From NCBI GenBank assembly GCA_009760855.2, contig WPIO01000058.1, forward strand, positions 1,852,001-1,916,000: a DNA stretch of 64,000 nucleotides. The letters are read 5' to 3'. Positions 1-10,051 of this stretch are shown here, piece after piece. Each line of letters begins with the position of its first letter. Within the stretch, counting starts at the first letter, position 1. This DNA comes from Cristatella mucedo. Its lineage: Eukaryota > Bryozoa > Phylactolaemata > Cristatellidae. Below the pieces are notes generated by a model that worked only from the letters and a program-made list of their open reading frames with translations, did no database searches and was not told the origin of the DNA. The position numbers and the translations under genes are program-made.

Positions 1-149
1 TGGCTGGCTTCCTGGGACTATGCACACGGTTCGGGCAACGGTCAGAAGTGACTCAACGGTGTTTGCTGCTTGTGACGAAGCAATGAGGGGATGGCTGGTA
101 AGAAATCCGTTACCAGCCATTACCCCATAGTACAACTGCAGACTGGTAG

Positions 150-1030
150 TAATTGAGTAGGTAGTAAGAACTGGTAATACATGATGGATGTCTGCTTCGG
201 GGCACGAGACTAGTCATACCCACTTCCCTGTGCGGTCAGCTCTTGCAGGAGCTTCACGATTGCCGTATCGGCATAGTTAAAGTAAAAGCAACTGCTAGAA
301 TCTCCGTCTGGTGGCCGGGCATAGGTAGTGACATAGAACCTGTATGCCGTAGTTGCCCTCATTGCAACCAAGTGAGGCATACAGTGCCAGCAACCTCGCA
401 TAAGTGGAGTGACCCAGCCTAACCATGGCAACGTATTTACTTTAATTTTGCCGGGCCACTTGATAGCCACTATTTCCAAATAGTTGTACATGCGTTCTCG
501 AAGTGGCCCGAGGTGTTCCGTATGAGAGAGGCAACGTCTGTCACAACAATCTTGACTCTACATACACTCTCTGCCCGATTGGGTCAATCCAGGAAAGTTT
601 TGTCTGACAACGGACGGCATTTATCGTCTAATGATTTTGCTAGCTTCCTGCAAGCTAACGGCATCCAGCACTCCCTTTCGGCACTTTATCACCCACAGCA
701 TATACAGCAACGGACTAGTTGAGCACTCTGTACACACTTTCGAGCAGACATATTCAGCTAGTGCAGGTGATCCGCCGAGGCACATCGATCAGTTTCTGCT
801 AAAATACAGCTCTGCTGAGAATGCTTTGACCGGGTCCGCTCCATTTCAGTTACTTCTGGGACAAAATTTGGGCACATGCCTTGATCTGCTTAGTTCGGCC
901 ACTGAACGTGCTGCCATACCTTCATCTCGAACTAGGCTTCACAGATATGCAATTGGAGGCCTGGTGTGGTACCGGAATTGCCAAAACCGGTCAACAACTT
1001 GGTCTCCGTGAATCATACACGCAGCCAAAG
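150..1030 (+). pseudogene. Gypsy integrase remnant
   Basis: Integrase would insert retrotransposon cDNA into the genome. The HHCC zinc-binding module is visible at about 230-400 (LLQELHDCRIGIVK, VWWPGIGSDIE, CRSCPHCNQVRH). The core follows at about 420-720 with the DNGRH motif near 608-622. The C-terminal GSAPFQLLLGQN and LVWYRN motifs lie at 830-980. A stop interrupts the zinc module/core junction near 420, and the reading frame shifts again near 700. Family assignment is firm; activity is excluded by the breaks. Confidence 0.8.
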
Positions 1031-1508
1031 GCATTGTGACGTAATGTAATGTAATGTAATGTAACGCAGGAGAGTTTTGTATAGCGCACTCACAGCCTAA
1101 TCGACTTTTGGTACGCATTCGGTAGCCACCAGACTTCGTCTCACTCAACAAAGAGAAAGTGGGAAGCATAGCCGAGTTAGGAGAGCAGTTGAAGTAGTGA
1201 GTAGCATAGAAGTAGCAGTTCAGGACTGCTGAAAAAGATGTGCCATAGTCGGCAGTTGGAGAGTAGATGTCGTTGCCTAAGAATCGTGGAAGCGAGTTCC
1301 ACAGTCTAGGACCTACAGAGCTAAAGCTTCTGTCGCCAACGGTCTTTAAGCGGTGGAATGGGACAGCTAATTGATTGTCCACACAGGACCTGAGGGCGCG
1401 AACAGGCAGAAACTGATGTAGCAGTTCAGCTAGGTATAAAGGAGCCAAGCCGTGGCGGACCTTGTGGGTCACCGTAAGAACTTTGCTCCGTATCCTTTGC
1501 TCAACCGG

Positions 1509-3230
1509 CTACCATCCTAGCTCTTCCAGCAAAGGTGACACGTGCTTGAACCGCTGGGACTTGAAGACCAGCCTTGCAGCCATATTCATAGTCCGCTGTA
1601 GTGGCATAATAGCTTTCTTTGGTAGCCCAGCCAAAAGGGAATTACAATAATCAAGCCGAGACAGAACTAAAGAGCTAGTTAAATTTTTTACAAGCCACTG
1701 TGGGAGACAGCTTCTAATCTTGGATAGGCATCGGATGTGATGGCTAGCTGTAGAGGCAGTCTTCTGAATGAAGCTTTCGACATTGAGGCAGCTGTCGAAC
1801 ACGACACCTAGATTACGAGCACGTGGTGAAGGTCGCACAATAGCATCACTTATTAGAACAGCAACGCCTTTTAATCCAGCCACACGCTTAGGGTGTCCTG
1901 TAAGAAGCAGTTCGGTTTTATGGTCATTTAATTTCAGGAAGTTTTCCGACATCCAGGATCGAATATCGCCAAGGCAAGCATTCAGTTTCTCAGTTGCTGC
2001 AGCAGATTCCGACGGTTTAAATGACAAATACAACTGATTATCGGCAGCAAAGAAGTGATATCCTATTCCATGGGCCTTAATCACTTTTCCCACAGGTTGC
2101 ATATAAATGGAGAACAGCAAGGGACCAAGTACAGACCCTTGAGGGACTCCACAGGTGACCCTTCTCATGTCTGAGACCTGACCCCCACACGACACGGATT
2201 GAACACGATAAGACAAGTATGATTTAAACCACGTCAGTGCTTCGTCTGCCAGACAGATCGTTGTTCTCAGTCGTTCAAGCAGAACTTTGTGATCAATGGT
2301 GTCGAAGGCAGCAGACAGATCTAGCAGAGCTAGGGCAGTGACATTTCCGTCGTCGTTGCCACGTAGAATGTCATTGTCAACACGGAAGAGAGCAGTTTCG
2401 GTTGAGGGCTGCCTCTTGAAACCTGATTGAAATGTTTCTGACGTTCCATTATTTTCAATATGTTCAACTAGCTGCTTAGCAACAATTTTTTCAAGAATCT
2501 TTGATAAGAATGGAAAAAAGGAAACTGGACGATAGTTTGCTAGGACCTCTGTGTCTAATCCAGGCTTTTTAAGAATAGGTCTAACGATTGCCGACTTGAA
2601 GGACTTGAGGACGACCCCTCTTTCCAAAGAAGCATTACAAATCTTGGTTATGGCAGGGCAAAGTTGGTCAGCAAGTGAAGACCACGGAGATGAAGGTATA
2701 GGGTCTTCAGGAGACGAGCTCTTTTTGGTAGACCTTATTAAGGCAGCCACATCACAGGCAGAAACATCAGAGAATCTTTTAAGAAAGGTCACAGGTTGAG
2801 GAACGGCGATTGCTTTGGTCGGAGGGGGCTTAATGGAGGCACGAATGTGCACAATTTTTTCAGTAAAGAAGGCTGAAAACTTTTCGGCTGAGCCCTTAAT
2901 ATCTGGGGAGTCAGACCTGACAACATTGGCTAGTAAATTGTTCACTGTCTTATAAATCTGTTTAGTGTCCGACTGGCTGGAATTCAGTTTTCTAATGAAA
3001 AAAGAAGCCCTGGCTTTTTTAAGCTTTCGTGTGTAAACACGAAGGAAGTCTTTAAAATTGACTAGGTCTGCCTCAGACCCCGATTTCTTGAAACGACGTT
3101 CCAGCCTGCGCTTAACACGGCGCATCTTAAGGAGTTTTTTTGTAAATTGAAAGCAATCTCGACGACTTTGAACACGAATAGAGCGAACGGGAGCATGCTT
3201 GTCAAGAGCACTCCTGAGTGTCATGTTCAT
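1509..3230 (-). pseudogene. LINE A reverse transcriptase (decayed)
   Basis: A 573-codon open frame covers the RT palm and the C-terminal region. It shows ANYRPVSFFPFLSKILEKI, the first palm Asp in LLDLSAAFDTIDHKVLLERL, and GVPQGSVLGPLLF. The catalytic YADD box is changed to FAADN, which removes one of the two metal-binding aspartates, so this copy should be inactive despite its long frame. It continues upstream in another frame into the endonuclease (stop/frameshift at about 3,227-3,300). CR1/L2/jockey-group assignment is from motif style; the exact clade needs a tree. Confidence 0.85.
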
Positions 3231-4143
3231 CGCATCTGTGAGGGTATCGAGGCTGCCGGTCGAGTGTGAATGCAGATCAAGAAGGCCTGAATCACAGATT
3301 TCAAAAATTTATCTACGTCAATGCTTTGTAAGTTACGTCGTTTGGCAAATTCGACATTGCCCTGTACGTACGAGGGAGCAGGAACAGTAAACGAGACCGA
3401 ACAATGATCTGAGAGGGTCAGTGGGCACACCGCAAAGTCAGTGGGGAGGACATCCTTAGTGATCACGAGATCTAGAATGTGGCCACAGATGTGGGTGCTA
3501 TGATTAACGTGTTGGGCCAAACCAAGATTCTCCAGACAGTCAAGAAATGAGTGGACCTGGCTGTTGCTAGGGTTGTCAACGTGAATATTGAAGTCCCCTA
3601 CAATCAGTAGCGGCCTGTCACACACAAATATTTTGGCGAGGAACTCTGAAAACTCCTCTATAAACAAGTTTAGACAGCCAGAAGGAGGCCGGTATATCAC
3701 AACGGTGAGAAGCATTGTCTTTGATGAAGACCTGAAAGCAACCGATTCAAACGATGACCCATGCGAGAAACTGCACATTTTATAGCCAAACGATTCGCCA
3801 ACAACAATTGCAACCCGCCACCAACCTTGTCAGAACGCATGGACTGATAGAATGAGAACCCGGGTGGGGTGGTCTCGGAAATACAGCTACTGTAACAAGG
3901 CGTCATCCAGGTTTTGGTAAGCAGAAATGCATCTAGCTTCTCCTGGACCACCTGATCGCGGATAAGTAACCCCTTGGTTTTTAGCGAGCGGACACTTGGT
4001 AGGCGGAATTTAAGAGGCTGTCCAACAACTGGGCGACGGCGATGAAGTGGCTCGTATTCTCTACCATTTGCGTCCGGCCCGGCGGACGCTGGCTCTTCGA
4101 ATTTGAATTGGACCTTGGTAACGGCCGTGGGACGACGTTTCAC
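3227..4143 (-). pseudogene. LINE A APE endonuclease (frameshifted)
   Basis: The endonuclease nicks target DNA to prime reverse transcription. The C-terminal half (3,227-3,778) has LLIVGDFNIHVDNP and LTLSDHCSVSFTV, the conserved Asp/Asn and SDH catalytic motifs. The N-terminal half (3,697-4,143) is in another frame and has VRSLKTKGLLIRDQ. The usual TETW catalytic glutamate reads TKTW here. One frameshift lies near 3,700-3,790. Upstream, 4,140-4,373 is LINE 5' sequence without a recognised domain. Confidence 0.8.
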
Positions 4144-4544
4144 AAGTGCTGGGCTACAGCGGGTGGGCTACTACCGAAACAAGTACTATTTAGCGCTTTA
4201 AACTTATGAGTCGTAGGTTTTATAGCCGAGCTGTTGATGGGGCGAACGCAGGATGCAGGTAGGTTCTCACTGACCCGCCAGAGAAGGCCCGCCGGTAGGT
4301 ATCGACTAATGGCGACATCGCATCTTATGCTAAGCAGGTCCTGTTTTGTGTAGCATATCCGAGGACAGCTCATAAATGGTCACAGCGAAGATAGCAGCGG
4401 AATACCCGAAGGTATTACGGAGAAATCAAGTAAAGGTCCACACCACGCTAGGAGTCGCCCGAGGCCGCTCTTTAGCGCGGGAAGGAACGTATTGGGTAGA
4501 GCCAGAAAATGGTACAGACTGCGTGACTCGTCCGAAAAACTTGG

Positions 4545-4736
4545 TGAGCCGTGATTGCACAGAAGGTAAGGCGGTCGCTTTTACAACCTCAGTCCCGAGG
4601 TCATGGGTTCGGTTCCTGCAGTGGGCGATTCTTTATCGCCACTGCAAGAAGTGGTGATAGCCTTATAGCCTTTTCTGTCGCTATACGAAAAGAGGCTTCT
4701 TAATCATCTTGGATTTATTATTTTTTTTATTTATTT
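4545..4736 (+). mobile_element. tRNA-derived SINE inside gypsy G1
   Basis: A tRNA-like head (GAGCCGTGATTGCACAGAAG) is followed by a degraded B box (GGTTCGGTTCC), the conserved ATTCTTTATCGCCACTGC hairpin region, and a tail of T-rich repeats. The same insertion sits at the same gypsy position in G2 (33,811-33,998), so it predates the separation of the two gypsy copies. Confidence 0.8.
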
Positions 4737-5179
4737 AAACCAGCTTCGCCAGCGAGATTTGATGCCATATGCTGACAGGGGGAAAAATTAAGGGGCCACT
4801 ATGGCCCTAGCATACGGAAACCCTCTACCACTTATGCAAACAATGCCGTTGCTAGCAATAATGCTTAAGCTGTGGCAGAAGCCGCTGACATAATCAGCCA
4901 AGGGCCTACTGTAGCAGTTCAGAGTACCATGACCTGTACTGATGCCCAGCTACACCTTGATACGGCTGACAATAATGGTGTTATTGCAGGTCCATCACCT
5001 GAGAGCATCCGTGAGCATTTAGAGGCTGAGGCATCGAATGGTGGAGCTCGATTTGCCTCAGTCAACAGTGCCACCAAATCAAGTCGACATGCACTGCACA
5101 CATCGACCGTGTAAAACTAGGACACCGTACTACGAACCTGCGAGACTTTGTACCGCGAGACCGGCACTTTATCGGCTAC

Positions 5180-6058
5180 GGTTGGGAGGAGAGGATGCTG
5201 GGTCCGCCTGGCACGTCCACCCACCAAGCTTTCCCACTGGAGACAGCTGACTCACTTACTTTCAGCAGTTGCTTGCAGGCCCGCGGGCTGGCCGAGCGTC
5301 CCGGATCAGCGTTTCCGAAATAAACGACATCTGTCTGAGCCGTCTTGATCTGTGTGCGACTGCCCTTGCGAACATGACAAGACACACGAGCCGGCTCGAC
5401 TGCTGCATCGAAGAAGAGAAGATCTCCGCTGCCGTGTTTTAAAGAAGTGCCAAGGAAGTCTGGGGATTCGAGCTTGGAGGTAGATCCGTCAAAATAGCTT
5501 CGAACTTACGCCAGTGCAGGTCTATTTAGATTGCAAACGACGGCATGTTTATCTCTTCCTGTGCATGCTGAAAGTCTGCCTGTAACACTTATCGATCGGC
5601 CGCTGGTACGACCGCAAACCGTTCGTCTGTGGGTTCGTATCATTCAGCAGCGACGAAGACGATTTCGCTGGACGCCATGTGCTGGTTTGCATCCCGTAGC
5701 AGCCGTGCTGACTTTCATCCGATAGCTGCTGTGCCGGACGGTCAGCTACCAGTGCTTGCTCTGTACTACTGGTAGCTTCCGTGCAGATGCCATTTGCACT
5801 CGATCACCCTGCTTTGGGAGCTAACGAGCAAATTCGCCGAATACAGAATTTTGTAAATAGTATTTGGACGTAAATCCAAATTCAAGATTATGTGCTATGC
5901 AGGGAGGATTCTCGATACGCCCTACGGTCCGTTAAGGATGAGAGAACATTCTTTGCTTGCAGTGTCCGTCTGGCCAGAGTGGGGTCTCCCACGCCGACTC
6001 TCATTTCATGTTAGCATTACTAAATGCGAGTGCAATTTCACCATATCCACGATTCACA
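5180..6058 (+). repeat. Probable 3' LTR of gypsy G1
   Basis: The boundaries are inferred from the paired copy, where the segment runs from TGTTGGGAGG (34,641) to GATTCGCA (35,520), giving TG...CA ends and about 880 bp. In G1 the first T has become G and the end is GATTCACA at 6,058. An AATAAA polyadenylation signal lies near 5,318. No second LTR is in the window and no clear polypurine tract precedes it, so the call is moderate. Confidence 0.5.
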
Positions 6059-6060
6059 AG

Positions 6061-6835
6061 TAACGTAATGTAACGTACCTCCGTCTTTAACTGCACGAAG
6101 CCACAAAGACTATGTGAGTGTTACCCACGAGAGTTGTGTATTGAGCACTTTATGCAGTCTTTAGTGTCCATTTGGTAGCCAACAGCCTTCATTTCACGCA
6201 ACCAAGAGAAATTGCCAAGCCTAGCCTGGTCACGACAGCAGCTGAGATAGTGACTGGCATGGAAGTAGCAGCTCAGGACCACTAGATACGATTAACCATG
6301 GTTGGCAGCAGGAGAGTAGTCGTTGCCTAATAATCGTGAAGTAATTTGCACAGTATAGGACCTGAAGTGCTAAAGGTTCTTTCGCCAACGGTCTCCAAGC
6401 CGAGAAATTGAGGAGCTAAATTTCTGTCTACACCGGACCTGATGACACGAGGAGGCTAAAACTGGTGCAGCAGTTCAGCTAGGTAGGGAAGAGCCAAGCC
6501 ATTGCCGGCATAGTGGGTCAGCCTAAAACCTTTGCTCTGTATCTGTTGATGAACAGGCAGGCATTTTAGCTCTTTTAGCTAAGTAGAGGCTTGGTGAAAC
6601 CTCTGCGACTTGAAAACTAGGCTTAAAATGATATTCCTAGTTACTAGCAGTGACATATTCGTCTTTTGGTAAGGCATCAAAAATCGAATTGCAATAATAA
6701 AGGCGAGAAAGAGATAAGAACCTAGTGAAACTGTTGGCAAGCCGGCACGGAAAATAGCTCCGAATCTTAGATAGGGATCGGGCATGATGACTAGCTGTAG
6801 AAGCAGTCTTTTGAATCAAGCATTATAAAGCAGGT
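6061..6835 (-). mobile_element. LINE A 3' fragment
   Basis: Minus-strand LINE A 3' UTR and RT C-terminal region, aligned in order with 1,044-1,790. It starts with the TAACGTAATGTAACG tail beside the gypsy LTR. Frames are broken. An almost identical copy lies at 35,523-36,297 as part of the duplicated block. Confidence 0.8.
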
Positions 6836-6926
6836 TGAAGCTAACTAAAGACATTGAATAAAGCAGGTCTGGTGCAGCACTGTCTGCTCAGAACCAACAG
6901 ATGCTGACCGCCCAGCTATTCGTCGG

Positions 6927-7289
6927 ATGGACTCAAGGTCCGCAACCCCACAGATTTCCACCGACGGGCTTGGTGATTTCGAGATAGATCAGCTGATCTG
7001 CACGAAGCTGCAGCAGCTCTGGAGTGCTTCCGATGCACGGCCGCCACTTCGGGCAAGAGCCCTACTGCTAACGGCACCAACAACCTATCCCAGTGACCTG
7101 GAGGCTACTCGTGCTTTCTCGGTGGGTGAGCCATTGGGTCGCAAAGTCGTCGATATTCAGGTTGATGCAATGCCACGCAGTGTGCTGCAGAAGACGAGCC
7201 AAGATTACGCGGCCGTTCTAGCACGAAGAGCTAGCCACACAGCACTGAGACGCTGCCTGGAGACGATCGCATCGAATACGGGCACCTAG
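6927..7289 (+). CDS. Hypothetical 120-codon open frame in duplicated block
   Basis: I do not recognise this frame. It starts MDSRSATPQISTDG, is Ala/Arg/Leu-rich, has no predicted membrane segment or obvious motif, and stays open upstream of the ATG for about 22 codons after a possible splice acceptor (AATAAAGCAG near 6,870). The second copy at 36,389-36,751 encodes the same protein, but this follows from the near-identity of the block and is not evidence of selection. It lies opposite to DNMT1, about 1.4 kb beyond its stop. It may be an unrecognised transposon or exon fragment. Confidence 0.25.
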   Translation: MDSRSATPQISTDGLGDFEIDQLICTKLQQLWSASDARPPLRARALLLTAPTTYPSDLEATRAFSVGEPLGRKVVDIQVDAMPRSVLQKTSQDYAAVLARRASHTALRRCLETIASNTGT

Positions 7290-8721
7290 GCACACTCGCC
7301 CTGACTGCAGCCTGATAGCCTGTGTCGTAATCGCCGGCCCCTACTTGCGGCCTGTACCCGTCCCTCTACTGTTGAAACGTTGGCCCGACCATCCAAACAC
7401 ACAAGCTCAGAGTTACTAGTGCACTGAAGCTTCATGTATATCAAGCTCGAGCCGACGCCCCTAAAAACTCATTTCGAGGCCTTGGTTACTAAGCTTGTAG
7501 AACAGCGTCGAGCCATTGGGTGACTGTCTTGCCAGCCGAAAGGCTTTTATACGTGCATTGAGGGCTGTTTCGAGGATTCCTTCTTGGTGGTCGCTGCGTT
7601 AAGCAAGGCCAGCCACAACCGGTCCGACAGCAGCTCGCCTTAAGCAGCCTTCCTAGACCTAGGCAACCTGCTTTCAGAAGGATCGCGTGATCGATGCTTC
7701 AGATCACCCTGCACAAAGTCGGGGCGGGCCTAAACTTCTGTGGGTTTTTAAAGTAGCTATATACGGTAACATCTATAAGAATGAAAGTTCCTACTCATAG
7801 GACGACAAAGAGCTTGAGCTTTTTCATGTGACAGCAAAGGGGCGGCCAGACGATGCACTGTCGCGCATTGTGTTTGACGTGGCCATATAAATAGTCGTGA
7901 GGTTGATCCTGGCAGGCGAGGCCTTAAGCCTTTCATCAGAGAGCCAGAAGAGCAAGAGGTTTGACGTGAAGCCCGAGTATTTTGGATAGTTATGCCGTGG
8001 CAAGAGAACGGGGTTCCTCGATCAATCCGGGCCAAATGGGGCCGATCTGGCTGTCCAGACTTTTCTGGATAAATAATCGTGTGAGAAGTTTATATTGCAC
8101 ACTCGGAGAACCATTTCTCTTTCTAGGCATGCACGTATGCCCGAACGGAAGAATTTGAAGAGGTCAGTTTTGGATTGTGCTCTGACGCCCTGCCCATAAT
8201 AGTCTACCTCCCTTTTTTCTTCATTGCTGCTCTGCCATCTGTAATAGGCTTCATCCACACTGAAACGGCTTCGTACGTCACAGTGTCAGCAGTCCATGTC
8301 CGTCCAAGAGCTCCTACTGCAGCCGCTCGTCCGCTCAATTTCCGTTCCGTCTGAGGACGGCTGGTCTGCTCGATATGGTGCTACTACGGGAGAGTACGCC
8401 GATCCCTGGGATACCGGGTACAACTCCGGCTTGCTTCATGCTGTGCTCAACCGACCTAGCCGTCTCGACGGCGGCAACATACCGGCTAGACGTACGGTGT
8501 GGCATTCTCATACAATGAAACAAGTTCAAACTTGAAATGTATTATGAAGAAGAGATCCGGTCATAATGAAGTCACAAAAAATGGACAGGGCGACCAAGAA
8601 ACGGTCCACAGCACAGCTTCTGGGTAGAGGCTACAGCCTCGACCGTTGCGAATCTGACATACTACTCCACGGGCATCGCAAGGAAATGTGCCAGCTTTGT
8701 TTGACGTGTGCCTTTCTCGCC
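7290..8721. other. DNMT1 3' flank, no gene recognised
   Basis: Short open frames occur on both strands but none resembles a known family. 7,427-7,737 is shared with the flank of the DNMT1 pseudo-copy (22,411-22,725). I see no AATAAA for DNMT1 on the minus strand here, so the polyadenylation site is unassigned. Confidence 0.5.
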
Positions 8722-9708
8722 TCAATTCTTCCACGCGAGGGACTTCTTTATTTCGTATCCAATCGCTCTTGCAAGTGGGGGTGGAACAGCATTCCCAATC
8801 TACAAAGACACATTTAGCACCAGCTGCATTGTCGAGCGGAGACCTATCGTAGCAAGGTGAAAAAAGCAGCAGCCGTGGATGCCACATACCTGCCGGTGCC
8901 TGTCTGAAATGTTGCCACTAAAGTGGTAGGTATCCAAAAATCCTTGAGCTCTGGCACACTCACGGACACTGACCATGCGATCTTGCTCTGGGTGAACCAT
9001 GCGACCCTGGGCACGAAGAATGTAAGAAAAAAGACTTGCGGCCGAAATGATGGCATTCAGAAAGAGCAGCGAATCAAGAAAACTATACCGGCAAATGCAT
9101 AGGCTAGCTTTATTGCTAAACCCTGAAACCCGTAGGAGGGCGTGTCGTTACCTGTTTTCCTCTTGGTTTTAATACCGTGGTGATTGTCGAAAAAAAGTCG
9201 CCCCACTCGAGCCGACCGTATGCTCCTGCCCAATTATTGTTTTTGTTGGCAGTGTGAGACAGAGCCCAGGGAATCAACGTGTTCTTTTGCCGGTAGGTGG
9301 CCAGATCACACAGACCACGTTCTGCTTGCTCAGCACAAGGGCATACTCCACGCTTCTCACCGTTCGGGCCTTGGCCATTTTTTTTGTCCTTGAATAGGTA
9401 TTTCCTGAAAATACAAAGAGCTGTAGCCACTAGACAGACGAAATCGAGCCACTACCGAAGCGAGTCAGGTTGCCTTGCAGAAAAAACGTGCACATATGTC
9501 GACAGGTCCTGCTGCCCTCGGGCAAGGCTGAAACAGCTTACAATAGCTTTGACTTTGTGCCGTCCGACAATTCCACTTCAACGTTGGGCAGATCGCGCCA
9601 GTCAGAGCCCGGGGCGGTCGGCACGTTTTGAATGCGTGCCAGCTCAAGAGGGTTCAGCTCAATGCATACATGATCTTGAAGAACAGGTTTACACCGTGTG
9701 TCCCGAAT
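8722..9708 (-). CDS. DNMT1: DNMT1 exons: target recognition domain, motifs IX-X, stop
   Basis: 9,708-9,542 carries [20 protein letters not shown]. 9,404-9,152 carries [34 protein letters not shown] and [14 protein letters not shown]. 9,006-8,890 carries [20 protein letters not shown]. The last exon, 8,799-8,722, follows TGTCTTTGTAG and carries motif [17 protein letters not shown], then stops after AWKN. The C-terminus is short, without the longer acidic/basic tail of vertebrates. The last exon lies inside the duplicated block. Confidence 0.94.
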
Positions 9709-10017
9709 CTGTAAGGATATCGATGCATTGGCGAAAGATTGCATGCCGTGAGTGCAAGCAATCACAGAAACGTGCACACACCAACGCACGTGCTCGAACG
9801 CATGCAGAACAAGCTGTGCAGTGAAGATGCGATCCTTGTTGAGCTAAGTGATCTGCACCCAACAGGTGCAGTCCGAATAACATCCATTCTTGGCAAGGAC
9901 AAATTTTGCTAGCCATGCCTGTCAACTGAGTTGCTCTTACCATCTGGACAGTACATGGCCCTACCGAGCTCTATGTATGTACAAAAGCAAACGGGCGATA
10001 TATAACGATATATATAT

Positions 10018-10051
<34 letters not shown>

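Larger units (their letters stand above)
1044..4486 (-). mobile_element. Near full-length LINE, family A (CR1/L2/jockey-like)
   Basis: This non-LTR retrotransposon lies on the minus strand inside gypsy copy G1. Its 3' end (left) carries a pentanucleotide tail (TAATG repeats on plus, ATTAC on the element strand). Its 5' end (right) stops at the same place as a second copy near 43,675, which suggests it is not 5'-truncated. ACGTA at 1,039-1,043 and 4,487-4,491 is the likely target-site duplication. The paired locus at about 33,740-33,755 shows the empty site. About 3.44 kb long, with APE-type endonuclease then reverse transcriptase. Confidence 0.88.
1..6058 (+). mobile_element. Degenerate Ty3/gypsy LTR retrotransposon, 3' half (copy G1)
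   Basis: From the left edge the plus strand reads, through stops and frameshifts, as the end of RNase H, integrase, the integrase C-terminus and a probable 3' LTR. Homology to copy G2 (31,770-35,520) runs along the whole length at roughly 90-95% by eye. G1 is split by a LINE at 1,044-4,486 and carries a SINE at 4,545-4,736; G2 lacks the LINE but has the SINE. The gypsy frame resumes after the LINE at 4,492 with YWVEPENGTDCVTRPKNLV. The element starts outside the window, so its 5' LTR, gag and protease are not visible. Confidence 0.8.
6059..8835. repeat. Duplicated block, copy 1 (DNMT1 3' flank plus last exon)
   Basis: This 2.78-kb block recurs in the same orientation at 35,521-38,295. By eye I find about five differences: substitutions near 6,117, 6,230 and 8,567, and 1-bp indels near 7,459 and 8,050. 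The block contains a LINE A fragment, a 120-codon open frame, the DNMT1 downstream flank and the DNMT1 terminal exon. It ends inside the last DNMT1 intron. Sequence left of 6,059 (gypsy) is also shared with the partner but is clearly more diverged. Confidence 0.9.

Noticed and set aside
1768..2799. Plus-strand frames of 80-90 codons over the LINE A RT (also at 48,110-48,358 and 3,588-3,785)
   Set aside because: They are antisense shadows of the LINE A reverse transcriptase and endonuclease.
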